A stretch of 64,000 nucleotides of DNA from Oryzias latipes (taxonomy: Eukaryota > Chordata > Actinopteri > Beloniformes > Adrianichthyidae), in the NCBI RefSeq assembly GCF_002234675.1, contig NC_019863.2:2061609-2125608 (forward strand), in the 5' to 3' direction. This document shows positions 1-12,390 of the stretch, piece after piece (positions within the stretch are counted from its first letter, which is position 1; each line of letters opens with the position of its first letter). Below the pieces are notes generated by a model. The model saw nothing but the letters and a program-made list of their open reading frames with translations. It did not search any database and was not told where the DNA came from. Position numbers and translations under genes: made by a program.

Positions 1-36
1 GTAGGGTCCGGATGACCCCACATGATAGCAAAAGGG
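1..36. mobile_element. piggyBac-type MITE, terminal fragment cut by window edge
   Basis: The first bases match the terminal inverted repeat of the MITE family seen complete at 26050-26254 (ends CCCTTGTGCTATCTTG..., with an inner GGGGTC/GACCCC hairpin). Here only one end is present, reading inward-to-outward and finishing in AAAAGGG followed by TTAG, a decayed form of the TTAA target site. Confidence 0.6.
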
Positions 37-1249
37 TTAGAACAGCTTCCAGTACTTGGTTTTTCCATCTGCTCTTCCTTTCATCAAATCCATCGGCTTG
101 TTTGTGTTGTGCTGAATATGTCTTTTGTGATTATTCAAGCTTCAACAAGACAGCAGGCCATCAAAACACTCCAACACTGCTACTACCTATTTTTGACCAA
201 CTTGAACAAGAAACACGAACCCCAGTCCTGAAACGTGTTGCTTTATGAAGATTGAGAAAAACAGTTCTGTGCAGACAATTACAACCACAAAATGGATTCA
301 CTTTAAGCAATCAGTAACTTTGCAAATCCCAGTGATAAATTGTCTTGAACTGTGTTATTACATTGATTCAGAAAACATCTGGTTCTAACATGGACTTGAC
401 AGGGATGGAAATGAGTCTCAGATTAGCAGAGGGACTACATGTTCTACTTAGAAACCATTAATTTATTCAGTAATACCCCTCATGTTCTCCTTTTTGTGTG
501 TTAACAATAACAAGTATTGAATGTTGCTGCACAGCAAAATGCAGGGAAACCTTTCCTTTGTCTCCAGTTTCGCCCTGTTCTGAGTCTGCAGCAGATGTGG
601 ACCGCTCTGCCTCTGTCTGCAGCTTCTACGGCGTAAATGTGCAACAAGACTGAAGAAAAACATCAGTGACCACAAACCACAGATTTCTGACTAAAAGAAG
701 CGCAATGATGCAGAAATACAGAAAAACAAAACAATGTTTTTGTTGTCTAAATGTTAAAAAAAAAAGTTATTTCTCTAAAATAAAGAAAATGTGTTTCTGA
801 TCAGTTAATACCTTTTCCTGCACTTTCTCTTCCACTTTTGCTTCATTAGATAGAGGAAGCAGATGCAACAGTAAAATGAACATCATTTGCTCATCTTCTC
901 ATCTCAAAAGTATTCATTTTGAATTACTGTGTGATTGCATCTCCTCCCTGTCAGTAGGAAAACCAGCACAGAACCAATGTGGCATCGCAGGGAAACACTT
1001 CCCTAGGCAGCATTTCATGGCATGAGGAAGCTGAGTGTAATGTTATTGATATTATCAGCATGTTACAATGCATAAGCTGTGGGAGCACCAAAACAAGACT
1101 GGGGGTAAATACTATCGTGTGAGATGACTTTCTACAAAGAAAGTTGCTGCACAGATAGTCAGATCTGACTGTTTGCAGTTCAAGAAGAAAAGCTTTGGTC
1201 TGATTTTTGGACGTCAGTTCAGTTCTTTTCTTTAGGTTTGTCCCCGTAC
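37..1249. other. Non-coding stretch downstream of the TMEM88-like exon
   Basis: AT-rich sequence with no recognised exon on either strand. It is probably intron of the minus-strand TMEM88-like gene, whose next exon is expected further left or beyond the window. I looked here for a second transmembrane exon and did not find one. Confidence 0.4.
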
Positions 1250-1567
1250 TGCAACCAAACCCGACGACTCACCCTGGAGTGGCAGAGGAAACCTGCGTAC
1301 AGCAGCAGCGCCGCCGGCAGCAGCACCACCGCGAACACGGCGACCAGCAGCAGCAGGCTGGCAGAGACGACACACACGTTCCAGAGGACGACCACCGCCC
1401 CACAAGCCAGGCAGCCACACCTGCCCCTCCGGCTGCCCCATGCACTGCCCTCGCTGTGAGCCACAGGGGGGGGCAGCATCTTCACCCGGTCTCCCATCCA
1501 GAACTCCTCCTCTTTCTCGTCCTCAGCTGAAGCCCCATCATCCAGGTCCACATCCACTCCACACATC
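1250..1567 (-). CDS. TMEM88-like membrane protein, first coding exon (partial gene)
   Basis: This exon starts right after a good acceptor (cttcag) with its ATG at 1566-1564, and ends at a possible donor (gtacgg) at 1249, giving 105 codons plus two bases. The product has an acidic N-terminus (DEKEEEFW near residues 17-24), then a Cys-rich step and a long hydrophobic helix (about residues 54-86) ending in GFLCHS. That short motif after the first helix, and the two-exon layout, are what I know from TMEM88 family proteins, which bind Dishevelled and damp Wnt signalling. The second helix and C-terminal PDZ-binding tail would be on the next exon, outside the part I can see. Reading through the donor would add ten residues and stop at 1219, so a one-exon reading cannot be excluded. 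Which paralogue this is cannot be decided here. Confidence 0.6.
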
Positions 1568-1855
1568 CTGAAGACACGGGAGGATTAGCAGCTGTTTAAA
1601 ACTCTTCTGATTTTCCAAATGCAATTTGTTATGCAAACACTGTTGCCACATTAAAAATTCAAAACCCAAAACAAACATGTCTCTCATTTTTATTCAACCT
1701 TTTGTTTTATTCTGGAGGAAACATTCCTTATCACTTCCCTAAGTATTCTAAAGGGGCAAACCCGTCAGATCTCAATGAAAATCTTGTTTTTCTTTACAAA
1801 CTGTGACTAAAAAGCGGCTGAAACTCGTGGACTGGAGGTGTTTGCGGGTCTTACC

Positions 1856-2100
1856 TGTGAGCAGAGTCCTGGTCGGGTCTGTGGTTCGGTTGTGGTCGCG
1901 GTGGAGCTTTGGATTCGTGAGCAAACGGCAGCAGCGGAGCAGACTCCTGCGTCCTGAACCCTGCGCAGCAGAACTGATGCCGCCGTCCGTCAGCATCCTC
2001 CGCGCGTCTGCGCGCGCGAGCAAGCGCAAGCGCTGCGTCCCCAGAGAGCGCGCTCGTGAACTGTTTGACAGCCTGAAAAAACGAACACTCTGTTTGGGAA
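1856..2100 (-). other. Probable 5' UTR exon and CpG-rich promoter of the TMEM88-like gene
   Basis: On the minus strand a strong donor (CACAG/GTAAGA) lies at 1855/1854, upstream of the TMEM88-like coding exon. The DNA above it is locally GC- and CpG-rich (dense around 1970-2060, with CGCGCG runs), unlike its surroundings. This fits a non-coding first exon with its promoter. The upper limit is a guess. Confidence 0.5.
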
Positions 2101-5100
2101 GACAGGTCACACAGATTCAGGTGACACAAACCTGCGGGCTTTGGGTTCCTCTGCTGCTTCAAATGTGGGCAAAAGTTAGCTTTGGCTGCAGAAATGGCAA
2201 TAATAAGAATTTTTTTATTTACTTTTATTTTCTTTATTTTTATCATGTACTTCAGCAGTCCTGGACTGCAAGGACCAGGTTGTTTGTGCAATTCCTGTTT
2301 GTTTTACTGCACCTTTGAGCCTAAATTTGGTCCCCAACACAAACTCACCAAAATTTGCAACCACCTATTAAAAGGGGGAAATGATTTTTCTTTATTTCGT
2401 TTTCTTTTTTTTTTGGACCATGAACACATTAATCAAAGTAAAGCTGCTGTGGACCATACTCTGAATTTCTACCTGCAGTACCCAAGACATGCAATCAACA
2501 GAAAACAACACAATGTGACATAATTACATAAAAGCTACAATCGTATTCAAATAAAAAAAACAAGACATAGAGACAAAGTGAACTCCCCCCACCCCTCCCA
2601 GCGAATGAAAAATAAAATCATAATAATGACATCACAGGTGGAGAAACCATCTACAAATTTATGAGGCAAAAATCTCCCATGTAGGAGTTTTCAAAAGGAC
2701 GTTTTGAAACTATTATGGGATGGCAATCGGACCTGCAATTTGGCTGCAGTTTTGTGGCAAAGTGTGAAATTCGGTCTCGTTCACATCTTCTCACAGTTTG
2801 GGGAAGAAGAACTTTTGTCTTCACGACATAACATACAAATGCCACCAGCTTAAGTCTACAACCACAATCAAATTTTCATTGACCTTTGACCTTGTGATCA
2901 CCCTGACATCTTGAATTGTAACTCCTCCTAGGAATTTTAATCTAGTACCTCCTAACTCTTCCAGCATCATTAAAAAAGATACTTGGGGGGGAAAAAGATT
3001 CTAGTTTTAGGAGTTGGATGTTTTACCTTGGTCAGCATGGCGAGCTCACAAATGTGGTGCTCCCCTCTTGCTGCACAATTGTTTTTACCAGAATGTTGGA
3101 AACATGTTCAGTTTTTTTACAATTGTTGACAGACTTAAATAAAAATTTCTCACAATCTGCAAAATTCTACTCTAATTCACCAAAAACCTCAGCAGATTTT
3201 CACAACATTCATTGTATCTTAGTTTATTCTAGTCCAGGGTTCCCCTTGAAAAAGAGGTTTAAAATCTCAATGGGACCCCCCCACCGGGTAAGTAAAGGTA
3301 AAGAAAAAAAACATGACACAAAATGTCAGCCTCACACTTTTTGCAAAACATCATTACACAGCAGTTTGTAAACTCTTTTTCACACCTCAGACACAGATAC
3401 AGATTGTGAGGTGACTTGGTGTTCATTGCAAAGCCCCAATGACCACACTAATGAACAAAATGAATAACCACGTCCTCCAGGTTTGGATGCACATATGAAA
3501 ATTCAGCACTCAGTTGTGCCATAATAGACAGCAGGTGAGTTCAACTGCCTTCAACAGAAGTGGGAGGAGCTAGAAGACTAAGAAGAAGAGTGGGAATGAG
3601 AGGACAGGAAGTGATAGAAGCGGAACAAAGAAGACCAAACTTGACTCAAGAAACGCAAAAAGGTGAACAACAAGAATCTTATTTATAAGGAAACAGCTTC
3701 AGCTGTTCTAAAACATATTTCCAAAATGCCTGCAGTTAAACATAGATGCTCCTCCAAACTGCTCAGACTGTCTTTCAGGTTTATAAATGACTTTTAAACA
3801 GAGGATGACTTTCAGGCCTTTTATAGGTCACTCGGAGATGATCCTTCTTGAAGAACTGAAAACAGAAGAACAGCAGGTTGTGGAACCGATAATAAACACA
3901 TCAAATCATTTATTTCATTAGAATCCTCCAACAACCCAGACTCTATCTGTGTCCACCTTTACTAGCTTCAGAAAAAGACAGTAAGTAACTTAATCTGTTC
4001 TGATATCAGGAAATTTGAAGTAAACTTGGCATCAGCTACGTACAAAAACCTTATATTTCTTTCCTCCTCACATTACATCTGATTAAACTCAGAGCAAGTG
4101 GAAGTGATTGGCATGAAGTTAGCAGAACCAAACTGAGGGAGCTGAAGAGCTGAGGTCTGCTGGAGTTTGGCCATCTGAACAACGTTGTGATGCCTTACGG
4201 TGAGTTGGGATTTGTTGACAAATGTCCGTTTTGGAGTCTCCTCTCCTCACTTCATCCTTCAGCAGCCTGCAGTCTTCTTCAGCGGCGTGGCTGGGAGATA
4301 AGAGGATGATTGATTTGTTTTCCTGCACACGCAGACAGTCAACCTTTTTATTGTTCAGATTAAATTACCCAGAACAACAGGAAAAGATGGCTGGGGGGGT
4401 GAGGCAGAGCTGAGGGAAGAGACGTTGCCCAGACTCAGAAACCACATCAGGGGAATGAAGGCGACAGGAGATGAAAAACTACTATCTTTCACTTCCATCT
4501 GCTGGATCTGATGGGAACTTTTTAAAAGCCAATTTCCTTTTCCTGTTTGTGGTTTTCCAAGAGTGACTTTTATTTCAATAGATTTCTGTAACACCCCCCC
4601 CCCCCCCCCCATGCCAAGCGGCGCCCTGGGTCTCATCACTCCGCCTCCAGCTGTTGTGTCACTCGCCACCCATCAACTGGACGTCCTCCTGGTTGCCATG
4701 GCAATTCTCAGTGCAGAGACGATTCGAACACTTCCCCGTAAGCTTTTGCGTGTAAATTTATACAAATTTGCACGTCACCTCATCATCATGTTTGCATATG
4801 TGGAGTGTCAAACTGTTAGAACTAACGGTAAAAAGTTTAACATATTTTAAAGATAAAATGTTCAAATTATTTGAAGCCTTTAAATTCAAAGCAGAAAATC
4901 ACAAACAAACATGACGTATTTGGCAAAAGTACCTTAAAGTTGTTTAAAATACAATTGCTTAACAGCAGCACTTGTTTCCTGATGTTCTATTTTAACTCAG
5001 AACATCCTGAAATGTCCTTTCATTTCAACGACTAATTATTTTAGATGAATTTTCCCTTCAATCCTTTTCAGTTCAGCAAAATACAGGAAGAGAATCACAA

Positions 5101-5210
5101 AATCATGATTCATTCAATCACTTTTGTTAAATGTGAATGTGTGTAGTGTTGGGAGGATTGCTTGGAAAACACAAATGTTTTTAAGCAAAATATTTGAAAA
5201 TTCTAGGACG
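2101..5210. other. Intergenic, no gene recognised; C17 tract at 4594-4610
   Basis: No exon with a convincing reading frame plus splice sites was seen on either strand. The only marked feature is a run of 17 C at 4594-4610. The rest is AT-rich unique-looking sequence. Confidence 0.4.
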
Positions 5211-5223
5211 ACATGAAGTCTGG

Positions 5224-5528
5224 GCACGGTGGTGCAGTAGTTAGCGCTCTGGTCTCACAGCAAGAGTTTCATGTCCTGGCTGGGGGACCTGAACCAGAAC
5301 ATCAATGTGGAGTTTGCATGTTCTCTATGTGCATGTGTGGGTTTTCTCTGGGGACTCCGGCTTCCTCCCACCATCCAAAAACATGCTTCATAGGTTCATT
5401 GGTTACTCTAAATAGGTGTGATTGTGGCCCTGTGACAGACTGCGACCTGTCCAGCCTGCAAGTGGTTGGGATAGGCTCCAGCAGCCCTGTGACCCAGAAA
5501 GGGAACAAACGGATTAGAAGATGAATGA
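5224..5528 (+). mobile_element. tRNA-derived SINE with 13-bp target-site duplication
   Basis: The head (GGTGGTGCAGTAGTTAGCGC) has a Pol III A-box, the body carries the teleost segment GTTTGCATGTTCTC...CCGGCTTCCTCCCA, and the tail has GGATAGGCTCCAGCAGCC. The insertion is flanked by a perfect 13-bp direct repeat, ACATGAAGTCTGG, at 5211-5223 and 5529-5541, which fixes both ends. The B-box is mutated, so the copy itself is probably silent. Relatives lie at 47648, 57310 and 57608. Confidence 0.85.
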
Positions 5529-5797
5529 ACATGAAGTCTGGAACACCAGCGACACATCAGATCCAGATCAGGTTTCTCATTTGGTTCTTGATCGTTCCTG
5601 ATTTTAACATACAGATCATTTTTGGACTGAGCCTCAGAGGTTGTGGGTTCAAAACTGTTCTGTTGAAATGCACACATTTGGCCGATTCAGACCAAAGTAG
5701 CAGAAGGAACTCCTCTTAAGAGTCTGCAAACCAGGCTTCACACACAGCGGTCTGCTGTATGACTGTAACACAAGAGGCGGTTTTCACAACCACAGAT

Positions 5798-5803
5798 TTT
5801 ATT
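5798..5803 (-). promoter_or_regulatory. nbl1: nbl1 polyadenylation signal (AATAAA)
   Basis: On the minus strand AATAAA lies about 250 bases past the nbl1 stop codon, the expected place for the 3' end. This implies a 3' UTR of roughly 6051 down to 5780. Confidence 0.6.
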
Positions 5804-6051
5804 ACATTCAAAGCACATTTCCAGATTATAGTTGTGTGTCGTGCAGAAATGTTCATATATGCAGGTGTTAATCAGCAAACACAAAGGTGTACAGTCATCT
5901 GTGTTTGTGTGGAGCGGTACTGTGTGTTAGTGTATGATGGTAGAAGGATTCAAACCCGTCCTCAGAATGCATTTACATCACTACAGACTGCTACAGAGGA
6001 CAGCGGCGATGGAAAAAGTCCCAATCACGGCGGCAAAGGACACCCTCCCTC

Positions 6052-6330
6052 CTACCCCCCATCTGATGTGTGCGGCAGTGTGTGGTGGTCTTTGTGCAGC
6101 TGCTTGTTGGAGTGTGTGTCTGCATGGGACAGAGGGTGAGGCTGGGGTTTGCTGGGGGGGTCAGATAGAGACGGAGAGGTGAGGAGAGTGTTGTCGGCTG
6201 GATACAGCTGCATCACTGCCCCCTCCTGGGCGCCGTCTTTACTGCAGGACTGGCAGCTGCAGTGGAAGATCCTCTCCACCAGCTTATCCACCCGAGGAGA
6301 CTCTTCACTGCCGGGACAATTCAGGGTCAC
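6052..6330 (-). CDS. nbl1: nbl1 last coding exon
   Basis: The acceptor ...gcacag precedes GTGACCCTGAATTGT, and the frame runs 92 codons to a stop at 6054-6052. It holds the end of the cystine knot ([25 protein letters not shown]) and the divergent Pro/His-rich tail. Confidence 0.93.
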   Translation of the reverse strand: MTLNCPGSEESPRVDKLVERIFHCSCQSCSKDGAQEGAVMQLYPADNTLLTSPSLSDPPSKPQPHPLSHADTHSNKQLHKDHHTLPHTSDGG

Positions 6331-9300
6331 CTGTGCACCACACCAACACAGGTATGCATGTGAGTCACAACCTGACTGTTCATTCGCCATTACTTCATAG
6401 ATCATCACACTATCTACCAGTGAGGTGCGGTGAGGTTGATGGCTGGTGAGGCACCGACTCCTCTGGAGTCAGATTTACAATTGCAAGAACTAAATATTTC
6501 ACCTTTCATCCAATAGAAGGTAATAGCTTATAAAATACACACAACAACATATTTGTCCTACAAAGAATATTTTATAGACATGGATAGAACACTCTTCTTG
6601 TGTATAATTATTCATATGTACTTTAAACAAATTAAAGTATACAGATGTGTTCAGCACACATTTGACCCTCAGTAACTTTTTCTGATATTTTTCCAACTTC
6701 AAATTCTGGTGCTTTAATCAGTGTTATCTCTTTTAGGCCTAAAATTTATTTAGTTTTCAAATACTTACATTTTTTTTCCTCTTACTCCCATGTTATTTAA
6801 AAACAAACGAAAACCATGTTAGGCCTTACTTTTTGAGTCCATGTGTCGATCCTTCTCCACAAAAGCTCTATGATCTGTTGTAAAAGTCTTCCGGATTTTC
6901 CTTTAGTTTAATGGGTTTCTCCCTCTCAATGGAGACAGACGTCCTCTGTCTGTTCTGTTTTTCCTGCAAAGCAGCTGTCAGCTCATGTCTGCCTCCAGCG
7001 GGCGAGGCTCGCCTCACCAGCAGCCTTTTCTGCGTGCTTACAGTCTCTTGCCACTGTCAAAACTGTCGTCAGACATGAGGCGAAGCGCTCCGGAGCCTCA
7101 CCCGGAGTTTCCGCTCCGTATGTGATCACGCAACACTCAAATTCAGCGATTTTGACCTCAGAAACGGTGGAAAACCTGTTGAGTCAACCGAAAATGTGGT
7201 AAAAAATATTTACTCAATGTCCTTTTTTCTATTTTATCACGATGACAGGTGAGGAAGAGCCTCACCTGCCTCACCTGATCACACGTCACTGCTATGTACC
7301 TATTTCTGTGATCCACAAATGACTTCGTCTCAGCTCATTTTTTGATCACAAACTGAACAGATTCCCGTGTTTCATTTTAGGCGGAACTTTGTGCCGTGAA
7401 GGCGGCATGCTGGAGTCAGCAAAACAACAGCAAAGTTCCAAGCAGCACTGAATTCCCCTCGCCTTTTTGTTCAGCACCCTTCCTCCTGTCAGACCCCGAC
7501 TGTCCTCTCCGGCCCTTAGGCCAGGCATGTCCAAAGTCCGGCCCGTAGAGGCCAAATGGAGCCTGCATAAAATGGCCCTTTGACTCAGAATTACTTTCAA
7601 AATGAGAACGATATTACCTTTACCCGTCAGGTGCTGATAAACGTGAATAAGAGTTTTTGTGCCAGTACTTGAAAGTAAACGAGCAACCATTATCTTCATT
7701 AGCCACGCCCACCCTGTCACATCACCCATTCAAACAGATCCTGCCTTACTCAGATTTCCCCTACTCTGACAGTAAACATCTCATCCTGGTGGGGGCGCTA
7801 CAGGAGAACAGTTAGAAGAAAAAGCCACGATTCCTGTAACTTTGACTGCCACCCGTCTAAGCAACCATGGGAACAGGCGTGAACGGCAGGATCAAAGGAA
7901 GGCAGTCAAAGAAAAACTAAAGATGTGTTTTTCACACTGACGCCACAGCTTTCTAAATGCAATACATCCTTTGCATCTTTACACAAACACACCATGGGGC
8001 AAACTTTCTCATCACTCAATACATTTTGAACAACTTAAAATTTTTACTTTACATTTTTATTAATTAGTGGGCAGAGTTAGCAACTCAGAAGAAGATCTTC
8101 AGTTCTGTGGAAACATTTTGAAAGTTCATTCCTGTTTTGGGGTCAAATTTGACTTTGTTAGAAAAATGATTTAGAAATTCAAAAAAAGCCATGTTTTTCC
8201 TTTCCTAACTTCCTGACCTTATAATAAAGAGGAAAGGGACAAGCCCTGATAAGTTTAGTGTGACCCAAACTCCATCATCTGTCCAGACCTCACACACCCT
8301 CGTCTCACTGGGATCCACTGAAAATGATGATCCTCCTCGGCGGGAAAAGGCTCGCCTTTCATGAAACTTTATTCTGTTCCGTTTCAAGTCCTGAATCAAC
8401 AACCTGATCCACAGACACCAATATAAAACAGAGTCGGCCTCAATGGAGCAGGAACATGCCTATCACAGACATGCAGGAGGTGACCTCACCTGCACATCCA
8501 CCTCTGACAGATTCTCAAAGAATAAAACAATCCACCATAAAGCTCCTGTTTACAGAATGAATTTTCTTTCATTTAAAAAAGAAAACTAACTTATAACTAA
8601 GGAGCTGCATTTCCAGAAGAAAAATGCAGGTTTGAATGTTATTCTACTGAATGAAAATGAAACTTAAAGGGTAATAATTGGCAAAAAATAAATAAATAAG
8701 AAATGATCAAAAGTGACCATAAATAAAGTGAAAACAGCACAATAACAAAAAAGATATGTTTGTGAAATAGATGTCAGAGCCGGGTATCGAACCAGCGAGC
8801 TTCTGCACCAAGGATTCTCCATGGATTTCAATGGAGGCAAAAATCCTGGAAAATCTGGAAAAGTTCAAGGATTTGAAGGAGCGCTGGAGTCAAAGCTGGA
8901 AAAAGGTGAAAGAGCTGAATATTTTAATACTAGAATGGTTCAAACAGCTGACAAATTGTAAAAGGAATTAAGTGGCAAAAATAGTGGGAGATACTATAAT
9001 AAAGAAAGAGATAAAGCATTGAAGCCATTAGAATGATAGAAACTCCATTCTTCCTCCTCCTGCCTTTCCATCTATTCTGCTTTCTTAAGTCTTCCTGTTT
9101 TGGTTCTGAGCTGCAGGTGCTTGCAGTCTTTCACAAGTACAATCTGTGGTTCATGTGCGAGTTTGTCTGTCTCCCTTGGTGCATGTTCTACGTGATCATG
9201 AGTGCAGAAAAACTCACCACTTCCCACTGCGTCTGGGCCGGCATGCAGGAGTCACAGTGCACCAAAGACTCGGTGGACTGTGGGAACGTGTTCGGGACGC

Positions 9301-11408
9301 TGTAGCTGAAACACTGGCCAAGGCAAGCTCTGCAACGACAGGGAGAGGCTGCTTTAGTCCACTTTCAGTCCAGAGACGGCCACGGAATCCCACAAAAATG
9401 TTTGACCTCATGTAGAGTCTGAGGATGTTTGGAGGGCAAACAAGAAGACTAAACCAACAGGAAAACACGCTGGTTCCTGTCATTGAAACATTTATCTTCC
9501 TTAGAGGGTAAATGTGTGAAAAGGAAAAGAAATAAAATTATGTTTAAAACTACTGTAGCTCTTTTACAATGTACAAGCAACTTAAAAAAAACTACATTCT
9601 AGTAGAAATCTGAAATATTTTACATTTGCATGTCACAGTATAGAACGTGAACGGTCTTTGGAGTTTTCTTCTTTGTGAGACATTTCACGTATGACCAAAA
9701 CACTGTAAGAGAAATTAATTTGGTATAAATTTAAGTTTAGACTGAACTGGAAAAAGGGGCTTGAACTGCAAAAGTCCTAAATAAAGCATGAAAAAGTCAG
9801 CAAAGTGAGTGGAAAATAAAACAAACTGGAAGAAAAATGTTCACCAGAGAAAACTTCCCACCAGAGAGTCATCCCCATTAAACAGGTACAGCAAAAAGAC
9901 GCAAATAATGAGAAAAGGGATCATTCAAGCCAAAAACATGAAAGCGTTTCTGATTTTCTAATCATTTCATAAACTTTTATACTGAAAAAGACACTGATTT
10001 CTTTCCCAAATGGAAAGCAAGAGACATATTTTAAGGTTGAAGTTTGGTTTTATGGGATTTGTTGAGTCTGAGAAAGTGTTTGGTATTAGTCAACATCCAC
10101 TAGAGATGCAAAGATTCTTTTTCCTCATGATTCACTTCAAACCTTGATTTTTGGGTTACGTTTTTTTTTTTTTTTGGTTTAATACACGATTTTTGTTTTA
10201 CAAAACAACAATAACAACAAAAAATCAGGAGAATCCTTTTTCAAATGTGCCAATAAGCAGTTGACAATGAAGAAAAATCTTTAAGGTGGCTTAAGCCTGG
10301 TGTGATGTAATCAAAGAAAATTAAATATATTCAATTTAGCATAACACGCACGTTTGGCACCTTCAGTATAAAATATGCAAAGGAAGGCAGAAGGGATGCT
10401 ACAATTTGGTTCAATGCTGGAACGTACGGTTCAGTTTTAAACTAAGAATTGTGGCTTGAAATCAATACCTGCAGTTAGAAAACATCAATTATTGATTTTT
10501 ACAGAAAGATCTTTGATAATCATCTATTTTATTTCCATTTGCAGCCTATAAAGAGGTCGTGTGTGCATGTGTGTGTGCACACGTGTGTATAAATGTGTGT
10601 GTTTTGGTAAAAGGGGCTTTGTGTGAGCCCTCTGACTTCCAGTCCTGCACCTCTGATCTTCACCACAGAGCGGTGAGAGAAGAAATGAGGGGAAACAGCT
10701 GCACAGCTCCTCTTTGACGGGATTGTGGTCTGCTCAGCCGTGCAGGACCTCAGATCTGTGAGGAACTAGAGGAGTCTGGAGGAATTTCAGAGCAAAGTTC
10801 TCTGACGTGAGTAAACGAGATAACTGATCCTTCAGAAAGTTCAGCATCCAGGATCCAAACTCATCCACCGTGGATCAAGTTGATTTAAGACACACACAAG
10901 AAGAGACACATTCTCATTACTATGTTTCACTCCTAATGTTTTCAGGACAAAAGTGATTTATTTGGAACTTATTGAAGCTACAGTTGGGGTCAAAGGTGGA
11001 AATTAAGTTTATTGTCTTTCCTCTCCGTTCAGGTGGGTGTCAATCACGGTAGAAATCATGGTAACAAAGCAGGTTTGTAGCTCTTTGTATCAAACTTTTT
11101 GTTTTATTTCTTTCCTGTGGAAAATTGCTTGGTGTTGAACGACCCGTGAGTCCTAAAAGGTGAATGGAGCGGGCCTTTGAGGCCTGCACCCTTCATTTTT
11201 CCAGCTGCACAGACAGAGAGGGCCTTCATCCTGACCTGTTTTGAATAGAGCGTGGCTGACATCCTGTGTGCCCGACTATCTGTGTGATGTTCTTGGCTTC
11301 GCACCAGGCGCTTTTGTCGGGGAACAGCGCCAGGCGGTTGATGTGTGCGGGCGGCGCTGCTGAATACAGTGTAAAGAGTGTGCAGCAGATCTGAAGTCGC
11401 TGCCACAT
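6052..11408 (-). CDS. nbl1: NBL1 (DAN), secreted BMP antagonist - whole coding region, three exons
   Basis: The coding exons are 11408-11236, 9329-9218 and 6330-6052 (minus strand), joining with correct phases to 187 residues; the human protein is 181. It is a secreted cystine-knot protein of the DAN family that binds BMP ligands outside the cell. Residues 1 to about 17 form a signal peptide ([17 protein letters not shown]). The DAN knot covers about 35-130, with cysteines in [35 protein letters not shown] and [27 protein letters not shown] is nearly the human sequence. The tail after about 135 is low complexity, with Pro/His/Ser as in the human tail but unlike it in detail. The gene lies tail-to-head next to micos10, as in human. 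All joints are clear GT-AG sites, so I am very sure of the gene. Confidence 0.95.
6418..7291. mobile_element. hAT-type MITE (874 bp) in nbl1 intron
   Basis: The ends are inverted (CAGTGAGGTGCGGTGAGG at left; right end reads CAGTGACGTGTGATCAGG on the minus strand) and are bordered by CTATCTAC (6410-6417) and CTATGTAC (7292-7299), an 8-bp duplication with one mismatch. An 8-bp duplication and CAG.. ends fit the hAT superfamily. No transposase frame is present. Confidence 0.7.
7505..7600 (+). mobile_element. hAT-like end fragment
   Basis: CAGGCATGTCCAAAGTCCGGCCC is a well-known type of hAT MITE end in vertebrates, here followed by GGCCAAAT. No matching second end or duplication was found nearby, so this is a broken copy. 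Confidence 0.4.
7601..9217. other. nbl1: nbl1 intron, no further feature
   Basis: Intron sequence between the DAN exons. Near 8775-8820 a GGTATCGAACC string, read on the minus strand, resembles a Pol III B-box and could be a decayed SINE head; nothing else stands out. Confidence 0.3.
9218..9329 (-). CDS. nbl1: nbl1 middle coding exon
   Basis: The exon lies between acceptor ttgcag and donor GTGAGT and is 112 bases: one base completing the Arg codon, then 37 codons. It carries the core of the DAN knot ([18 protein letters not shown] and HCDSCMPAQ). These residues are among the most conserved of the family. Confidence 0.94.
9330..11235. other. nbl1: nbl1 intron, no recognised element
   Basis: AT-rich intron with a poly-T run near 10161-10175 and a short irregular GT-rich stretch near 10560-10605. 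No exon or transposon end was recognised. Confidence 0.35.
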
Positions 11409-11416
11409 CGCTGCAC
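11236..11416 (-). CDS. nbl1: nbl1 first coding exon with signal peptide
   Basis: The acceptor ...cctgtag leaves eight untranslated bases before the ATG at 11408-11406. The exon codes for the signal peptide and the start of the DAN domain ([17 protein letters not shown]) and ends in AG/gtcagg at 11236. The split Arg codon is completed by the next exon. Confidence 0.93.
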
Positions 11417-12390
11417 CTACAGGAGAAGGAAAGCACAGAGAACTTCACTTCACGTGATCGTCACATGATCTCTGCCGCTCAGATGCCGCCTGCAGCTCGG
11501 ACGGGCACATTCCTGCTGAGACAGAAAACTCATCCCTACATCCCACTTCTTCCAGCTGGGAGACAATCTGAATGACAAGAACCAGACATTTTAGTGAAAA
11601 CAGCAGAAATGTGAACTCATTTAGCTCCAAAACAATCTGTTTTTGGGTGGAATCGAAGCAAATACCAGCCACATGCCCTTTCAGTGCAGCACAGCACAGC
11701 ACAGCACTTCACTCAAATTTCACTCTTCTTTAAAAATGCCTCAACCGCTAACGTCATTTTACAACCTTTTCCCCTCCAACTTATAAAAACAGCTTCACCC
11801 ACTTTTCATCATTTCCATTACGACCAACACAAAAGATTAAAGTTTTAACACAGTAAAAGGTGAAAAAAGATATATCCCATTTTCTTCTTTAAGAAGAGAT
11901 TTTGTCTCAAAGCATTAAAAATAGCCCAGAAAAGTAAATAAGCGTCCCTACTCACATGTTCTGATAGAAAAAATGTATGGAAGCAAACAACATTTGCAGT
12001 GTTCATTTAATTTATAAGTAAAGTGTCTTAAATAAATAGCTGATGTTTAGTTTTAGGTCATTTTTAATGATCTAAAGGAGGGGTGAAGACATCAAACGCC
12101 CCAAAGAAACAAGAAAAATGAATCACTGTGGCCTCTTTAACTTATTTAACCACGTCAGGGTTCCTAAACCTTTTCCAAGTACATCTAATGGATTTTTGCC
12201 AGATTCTTTGTTGCATTCATTAAAACGTGTCATCTGGTTGTACTCAGATTAGAATAGGCGCTGCACATTTAGTCGTTTTTGTATTTTATTTTTGGAATTT
12301 CAGTTTTATTGCAGAAGATACAAAAATCTTTGCGCGCACATTTGATTACGCTGTGAAGTAACAGATTACTTGAGGAGTTGATGTACATAC
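11417..12390. other. nbl1: nbl1 5' UTR intron
   Basis: The sequence lies between the acceptor at 11417 and a good upstream donor (AGCG/GTATGT) at 12391/12390. The string CAGGGTTCCTAAACCTTTTCC near 12157 resembles a hAT-type end but has no partner. Nothing else was recognised. Confidence 0.35.

Noticed and set aside
1803-2318. 171-codon frame on the plus strand
   Set aside because: Antisense to the CpG-rich 5' exon of the TMEM88-like gene; GC-rich DNA gives long chance frames.
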